Part shown: positions 59,557 through 64,000 of the stretch, piece after piece | Position numbering within the stretch: the first letter of the stretch is position 1 | How the letters are laid out: the number at the start of each line of letters is the position of its first letter | Notes under the pieces: model-generated | Told to the model about the DNA's origin: nothing | The model's input: only the letters and a program-made list of their open reading frames with translations | Database searches by the model: none | Origin: CBDAPI01 sp964565865 | GTDB taxonomy: Bacteria > Acidobacteriota > UBA6911 > RPQK01 > CBDAPI01 | Assembly (NCBI GenBank): GCA_964565865.1 | Contig: CAZMGM010000010.1 | Coordinates: 10,220-74,219, forward strand | Direction: 5' to 3' | Length of the DNA stretch: 64,000 nt | Position numbers and translations under genes: made by a program

Positions 59557-61352
59557 AATTTTCCGACCTTCAACCCCGGGCCGAAGAGATCCTGCAACGT
59601 TACGAGCAACCAAGAGCAGCAATGCTCCCGATGTTATGGCTTGTCCAGGAAAACTTTGGTTACGTCTCCCAGGAGGCGGAGGCCTGGGTTACGAGCATCC
59701 TGGGTGTAGCCCGGGCCCAGGTGCGCGAGGTGGTGTCCTTTTACAACATGTTTCATACAAAGCCGGTGGGACGCCGCGAGCTTCGGGTGTGTACAAGCCT
59801 ACCCTGCCTTCTACGCGGCGCCGGACAGGTACTGGAACAGATCCAAAAGAGCTTGAAGATCGGCCCGGGTGAGACCACCCCGGGTGGGGAAGTGACGCTC
59901 ACGGAAGTGGAATGCCTGTGTGCCTGCGAGATGTCGCCGATGGCCCAGCTCGACGAAGCCTTCATTGGGCCCCTGGAAGGAGAGACCCTGGATGTCGTTC
60001 TTCAGACGGCTCTTCAGAATCCGGAAAATTCTTTAGCCCTGCCCGAACCGCAACCGTTCATCTCCACTGATGGGCCTGTACTATCCACGCGTTTTAAAGA
60101 TCCAGGGGGTGCCTGGCTGAAGCACTATGTCGCTGACGGCGGATACCTGGCAGCTAGGAAGGTTCTGACCTCCATGACCCCGGAACAAGTAATCGACGAG
60201 GTTTCGAAACCCAACCTGCGCGGTCTGGGGGGGGCGGGCTTTCCGGCAGGCAGGAAATGGTCCTTCGTTCCCAAGAAAACGCGAAAGCCAAAATACCTTG
60301 TAGCCAACGCAGATGAGGGCGAGCCCGGTACCTTCAAGGATCGCTACATCATGGAGCGGGACCCCCATGCCCTGATCGAAGGCATGATCATTGGCGCCTT
60401 TGCCATCGGTAGTCACAAGGCATATGTTTATATTCGTGGCGAGTACTTCCGGTCGGCTAGGCGGTTACAGCGTGCCCTGGATGAGGCCTACAACCAGAAC
60501 TGGCTGGGTAGAGATATCCAGGGGACAGGCTTTGATCTAGACATCGTTATCCACCGGGGAGCCGGGGCCTATATCTGTGGAGAAGAGACCGCACTTCTGA
60601 CTTCCCTTGAGGGCGGCAAGGGTTTCCCCAAGCTCAAGCCCCCATTTCCTGCGATCTCCGGTCTCTTCGACTGCCCCACCATTGTCAATAACGTTGAAAC
60701 TCTGGCCTGCGTCCCCTTTATTATCCGCCATGGAGCCGAACGGTTCGCCACCATTGGCACGGCCTCGCAGGGCGGGACACGGCTATTCTGCGTGGCCGGG
60801 CATGTTGTGCAGCCGGGAGTCTACGAGGAGCCGGTCGGTATCACCCTCCGAGAACTGATCGAGAAAGCAGGGGGCATCCGTGACGGGAATCGGCTCAAGG
60901 CCGTTATCCCCGGCGGCATTTCAGCCAAGATTCTCACGGCCGATGAAATCGACGTGGCCATGGACTTTGACTCTCTGATGGCCGCCGGTACCATGGCGGG
61001 GTCAGGGGGAGTGATCGTCATGGATGAGACCACGTGTATGGTAGAGGCACTCGAGGCTGCGACCCGGTTCTTCGCCGAAGAATCCTGTGGACAATGTGCA
61101 CCCTGCCGTGAGGGCACGGGCTGGGTTCATGGCATTATGCGCCGGATTGTTGAGGGGCGAGGGAGGCCGCGGGATCTGGAAGACCTTCTCGCCATCGCGG
61201 GAGATATGGAGGGGAAGACGATCTGCGTTTTTGCAGATGCCGCAGCCTGGCCAGTCCAGTCCTACATCACCAAATTCCGTGACGAGTTCGACGACTATAT
61301 CCGGAGTGGCAGCTCCGCGGCGAAACAGGAGGTTGCTCCATGCCCAACCTGA
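59553..61352 (+). CDS. nuoEF: NuoE-NuoF fusion (NADH-binding and [2Fe-2S] subunits)
   Basis: 599 residues, combining two normally separate proteins. Residues 1-160 are NuoE: WLVQENFGYVSQEAEAWVTS, with the [2Fe-2S] cysteines in RVCTSLPCLLRGA and LTEVECLCACEMSPMAQLDE. Residues about 190-599 are NuoF: GLGGAGFPAGRKW (NADH binding), VANADEGEPGTFKDRYIMER (FMN), GAGAYICGEETALLTSLEGG, and cluster N3 in EESCGQCAPCREGTGW. No stop or frame break lies between them, so this is a real fusion. It starts within the nuoD stop overlap. Confidence 0.94.
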   Translation: MKFSDLQPRAEEILQRYEQPRAAMLPMLWLVQENFGYVSQEAEAWVTSILGVARAQVREVVSFYNMFHTKPVGRRELRVCTSLPCLLRGAGQVLEQIQKSLKIGPGETTPGGEVTLTEVECLCACEMSPMAQLDEAFIGPLEGETLDVVLQTALQNPENSLALPEPQPFISTDGPVLSTRFKDPGGAWLKHYVADGGYLAARKVLTSMTPEQVIDEVSKPNLRGLGGAGFPAGRKWSFVPKKTRKPKYLVANADEGEPGTFKDRYIMERDPHALIEGMIIGAFAIGSHKAYVYIRGEYFRSARRLQRALDEAYNQNWLGRDIQGTGFDLDIVIHRGAGAYICGEETALLTSLEGGKGFPKLKPPFPAISGLFDCPTIVNNVETLACVPFIIRHGAERFATIGTASQGGTRLFCVAGHVVQPGVYEEPVGITLRELIEKAGGIRDGNRLKAVIPGGISAKILTADEIDVAMDFDSLMAAGTMAGSGGVIVMDETTCMVEALEAATRFFAEESCGQCAPCREGTGWVHGIMRRIVEGRGRPRDLEDLLAIAGDMEGKTICVFADAAAWPVQSYITKFRDEFDDYIRSGSSAAKQEVAPCPT

Positions 61353-62974
61353 GCATCGACGGCCTTGAAATAAGTGTTCCGGAAGGAAGCACGGTCATCC
61401 AGGCCGCGGAGAAACTGGGGATCTTCATTCCTAGATACTGCTATCACCCGGGTCTCTCCATTGCCGGGAACTGTCGAATTTGCCTGGTGAACGTCGAGAA
61501 TATTCCCAAACTGCAGATCTCCTGTAACCTCCCGGTGACCGAGGGGATGGTTGTGCACACGAGAAACGAGAAAGCCGAGGCGGGCCGCCGCGCGGTACTC
61601 GAGTTTCTTCTGGCTAACCATCCGCTCGACTGCCCCGTCTGCGATCAGTCCGGGGAGTGCGATCTGCAAAACTTCTACATGAACTTCGGGCTTTACAATC
61701 CTCGATTCAGGGAGCACAAGGTCAAGAAGCGCAAGGCGGTGGAACTCGGCCCTCACGTGATGCTCGATCAGGAGCGCTGTATCCTCTGTTCCCGCTGCGT
61801 GCGCTTTACGGACGAGATCACCGGGACCGGTGAGTTCGGCATCTTCAATCGAGGGGATCAGGCCGAACTGGGACTCTGCCCCGGCGAGGTGCTCGACAAT
61901 CCCTATTCAGCCAACGTGGTAGACATTTGTCCGGTGGGGGCCCTGACAGAGGCGGATTTCCGCTTCAAAGCTAGAGTCTGGTACCTCTCCACCGCCCCCA
62001 CGGTCTGCAACGGTTGCAGCCAGGGATGCAACATGGATCTCCACTTCGTGCTCGACAGACCCCACCTCAACAACGGGGCCAGGGTCGTGCGTATCAAACC
62101 ACGCCCCAACCCGGACGTGAACCAGTGGTGGATGTGCGATGAGGGACGCTACGGTTTTGACTGGGTGGACCAGCGCCGGCTTAAGAAGGTGCGGGGCCCT
62201 TCAGCTGACGCCGACTGGGAGAAGTTCCTAACTGAGATCTCAGGTACTCTGGGAGCATCGCGCCGGGAAGGAGCCACTGCAGAGGCCGAGACAGAAAGCC
62301 GAATTGGAGTGATCGCTTCCACCCAGCTCACCAACGAGGAGCTTTTCCTGATCCGGGAGATTTTTGGGAGTGGTCTCGGCGCCCGGGTTACTGCCTCTGT
62401 TCCCGAGGAAGCAGGATCGAGTGATGACTTTCTCATCAAGGCTGACAAGAATCCGAACACCGCGGGTGCGACTCTGTTGGGCCTGGTCAGTTCTGATTCA
62501 CCCGGGGCTGGAGACCTCGTGCAGGAAGGCCTAGACGGAAACCTCGACGTGCTGTGGGTCCTGGGGCACGATCTGGTCAAGCTTTTTGGAGAAGAGCCGG
62601 TTCGGCTTCTGTCTGAAAGAATGCCCCTTTTTGTATTCTCCGGGACCAACGACAACGGGACCGCTGCCCTGGCCCACTGGGTGCTTCCAACGGCCGCCTA
62701 TATGGAGAAGGACGGGACATTCGTGAATTGCCATGGTCGGGTCCAACGCATTGGTCGGGCCTTTCCACCTATCGGTGACTCCTGGGAAGACTGGCGAATG
62801 CTCTTGGAACTGGCTGCGAACCTGGGTCTGTCCCTGGATTGGCGTGGTCCGGAGGAGATTTTCCAGGAGCTGGCTGGGGTAGCGGGACCTTTCCAGGGAT
62901 TGAGTTATGAAATGATCGGGGCACAGGGACTTAAGCTGCGGGGGACTGAACCCCTGGCCTGGCAGGTTTCATAA
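61340..62974 (+). CDS. nuoG: NADH-quinone oxidoreductase subunit G
   Basis: 544 residues. N-terminal [2Fe-2S] ferredoxin with CYHPGLSIAGNCRICLV and CNLPV; His/Cys cluster in HPLDCPVCDQSGECDLQNF; further [4Fe-4S] in CILCSRCVRF and CPVGAL. A molybdopterin-type domain begins with CNGCSQGCNMDLHF. The molybdopterin part is short compared with the roughly 900-residue E. coli protein, ending soon after HWVLPTAAYMEKDGTFVNCH. Overlaps nuoEF by 13 bases. Confidence 0.94.
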   Translation: MPNLSIDGLEISVPEGSTVIQAAEKLGIFIPRYCYHPGLSIAGNCRICLVNVENIPKLQISCNLPVTEGMVVHTRNEKAEAGRRAVLEFLLANHPLDCPVCDQSGECDLQNFYMNFGLYNPRFREHKVKKRKAVELGPHVMLDQERCILCSRCVRFTDEITGTGEFGIFNRGDQAELGLCPGEVLDNPYSANVVDICPVGALTEADFRFKARVWYLSTAPTVCNGCSQGCNMDLHFVLDRPHLNNGARVVRIKPRPNPDVNQWWMCDEGRYGFDWVDQRRLKKVRGPSADADWEKFLTEISGTLGASRREGATAEAETESRIGVIASTQLTNEELFLIREIFGSGLGARVTASVPEEAGSSDDFLIKADKNPNTAGATLLGLVSSDSPGAGDLVQEGLDGNLDVLWVLGHDLVKLFGEEPVRLLSERMPLFVFSGTNDNGTAALAHWVLPTAAYMEKDGTFVNCHGRVQRIGRAFPPIGDSWEDWRMLLELAANLGLSLDWRGPEEIFQELAGVAGPFQGLSYEMIGAQGLKLRGTEPLAWQVS

Positions 62975-64000
62975 TGATGGAAGTCCTAATTATCAAGCTG
63001 GTTTTAGCAGGAATCGTCTTTTTCGTAATCCTGAACTTTGCAGGGTTTCATACCTGGGTGGAGCGCAAGCAATCGGCCTTGATCCAGGACCGGATCGGTG
63101 CCAACCGGGCCTCGATTTTTGGATTCCGGTTGCTGGGGATCTTTCACGGGCTGGCCGACGTGCTCAAGATGTTCACCAAGGAGGACATCGTGCCCAAAGG
63201 TGCCGATAAGACGCTCCATACCCTTGCCCCCTTGTTCTCAGTGTTTTTTGCCTTGGTGGCTTTCGCCGCGATCCCATTTGGAGACCGCCTCATCCTGAGC
63301 GAGACCCTGGTTATCGATCTCCAGGTGGCCAAGATCAACGCGGCGCTCCTCTATGTCTTTGCCATGCTCTCACTGGGCGTCTACGGTGTGATCTTGGCCG
63401 GTTTTGCCTCGCGCAGCAACTACGCAATCATCGGGGGGTTGAGGGCTACCGCCCAGATGATCTCCTATGAGATCGCACTGGGAGTCGCGATAATAGGAGT
63501 GATCATGGTCTACGGGACCATGGACCTAGGTGAACTGGTGCGGCGCCAGGGATATCTGATCAGCGGGTGGATCCCTTTCTGGGGATTTGTAGCCCAGCCG
63601 GTGGCCTTCGTCATTTTCCTCACCGCGGCCCTGGCTGAAACTAAGAGACTCCCCTTTGACCTGCCTGAAGCCGAGTCGGAGATTGTCGGGTACTTTGTAG
63701 AGTACAGTGGAATGAAGTTCGGGATGTTCTTCCTCACCGACTTCCTGGAGACGATCATGGTGGCCTGTCTAGCTACCACTCTTTTCTTCGGCGGTTGGCA
63801 GGTGCCCTTTCTTATGCCGGACGGTTTCCACTTCCCCTGGGGGGCTGAGCTGCTTGTCTCCAATCTGGTCTACGTGCTTCTCGGGGTGGCGAGCTTTTCG
63901 ATCAAGGTCGTGATTTTTTGCTGGATCTTCATGCAGCTGCGCTGGACCCTGCCGCGCTTCCGGTACGACCAGCTCATGAGCCTGGGCTGGAAGGGTCTCT
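62974..64000 (+). CDS. nuoH: NADH-quinone oxidoreductase subunit H (5' part)
   Basis: About 342 codons are seen; the frame runs off the window. NuoH features: FHTWVERKQSALIQDRIGAN, GIFHGLADVLKMFTKEDIVP, AQMISYEIALGVAIIGVIMV, AALAETKRLPFDLPEAESEI and EYSGMKFGMFFLTDFLETIM. Membrane subunit that shapes the quinone chamber. Two tandem ATGs at 62974 and 62977; the first overlaps the nuoG stop. The missing nuoI is expected just downstream of the window. Confidence 0.94.
   Translation, partial: MMEVLIIKLVLAGIVFFVILNFAGFHTWVERKQSALIQDRIGANRASIFGFRLLGIFHGLADVLKMFTKEDIVPKGADKTLHTLAPLFSVFFALVAFAAIPFGDRLILSETLVIDLQVAKINAALLYVFAMLSLGVYGVILAGFASRSNYAIIGGLRATAQMISYEIALGVAIIGVIMVYGTMDLGELVRRQGYLISGWIPFWGFVAQPVAFVIFLTAALAETKRLPFDLPEAESEIVGYFVEYSGMKFGMFFLTDFLETIMVACLATTLFFGGWQVPFLMPDGFHFPWGAELLVSNLVYVLLGVASFSIKVVIFCWIFMQLRWTLPRFRYDQLMSLGWKGL

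Overview
The window is a chromosomal segment of a Gram-negative bacterium. LpxA implies lipid A, and there is a 14-subunit-type complex I, a lutABC lactate system, Rho and ParABS. I estimate about 57% G+C. The gene content, the BatE remnant and the fused NuoE-NuoF would suit an uncultivated Acidobacteriota-like lineage, but that placement is inference. Two genes use in-frame UGA as selenocysteine, so the cell should carry selA, selB and selC outside this window.

Region 1 (1-9.7 kb) is origin-proximal: the end of yidC, a KhpB/Jag-like RNA-binding gene and mnmE run rightward. The convergent mnmG-rsmG-parA-parB group runs leftward, with a perfect parS site just upstream of parA. Divergent from mnmG is selD, whose true start lies 75 bases upstream of the apparent open frame because UGA codon 18 encodes selenocysteine. 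mutY follows.

Region 2 (9.7-21.1 kb) holds a secreted esterase, a branched-chain-type 2-oxoacid dehydrogenase operon (E1alpha-E1beta-E2), a small hypothetical gene, a 79-residue SelW/Rdx-family selenoprotein with a CxxU motif that ordinary ORF calling misses, and tRNA-Asp. It ends with a catabolic-looking set: two paralogous SDR dehydrogenases, an NCS1-type permease, a 2-hydroxyacid dehydrogenase and a broken phytanoyl-CoA dioxygenase gene.

Region 3 (21.5-39.2 kb) holds a lipid-type cassette (fused acyl-ACP synthetase/ACP/acyltransferase, radical SAM enzyme, divergent phosphoesterase), rho, a decayed BatE-like gene, a YjbQ-like protein, a methyltransferase, lutCBA, a TlpA thioredoxin coupled to threonine synthase, apaG, an AAA ATPase, a decayed secreted-protein gene, and an ECF sigma factor with a probable anti-sigma factor and a Spy-like periplasmic protein.

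Region 4 (39.3-49.2 kb) holds a secreted hypothetical protein, a tandem M16 peptidase pair, lpxA, a di-heme cytochrome c peroxidase lipoprotein, a MoaB/Mog protein, a dipeptidase, a glutamine cyclotransferase, rpmB, a MazG-like gene and the remnant of an IS481-type element.

Region 5 (49.2-64 kb) is a rearranged complex I locus, nuoJ-K-(L-like)-(87-aa protein)-(L-like)-M-N then nuoA-B-C-D-EF-G-H. A 125-bp MITE-like inverted repeat with a 4-bp target duplication sits between the two blocks. Many transcription-unit-leading genes have a TANNNT box 5-7 bases before ATG and no Shine-Dalgarno sequence, which points to widespread leaderless mRNAs.
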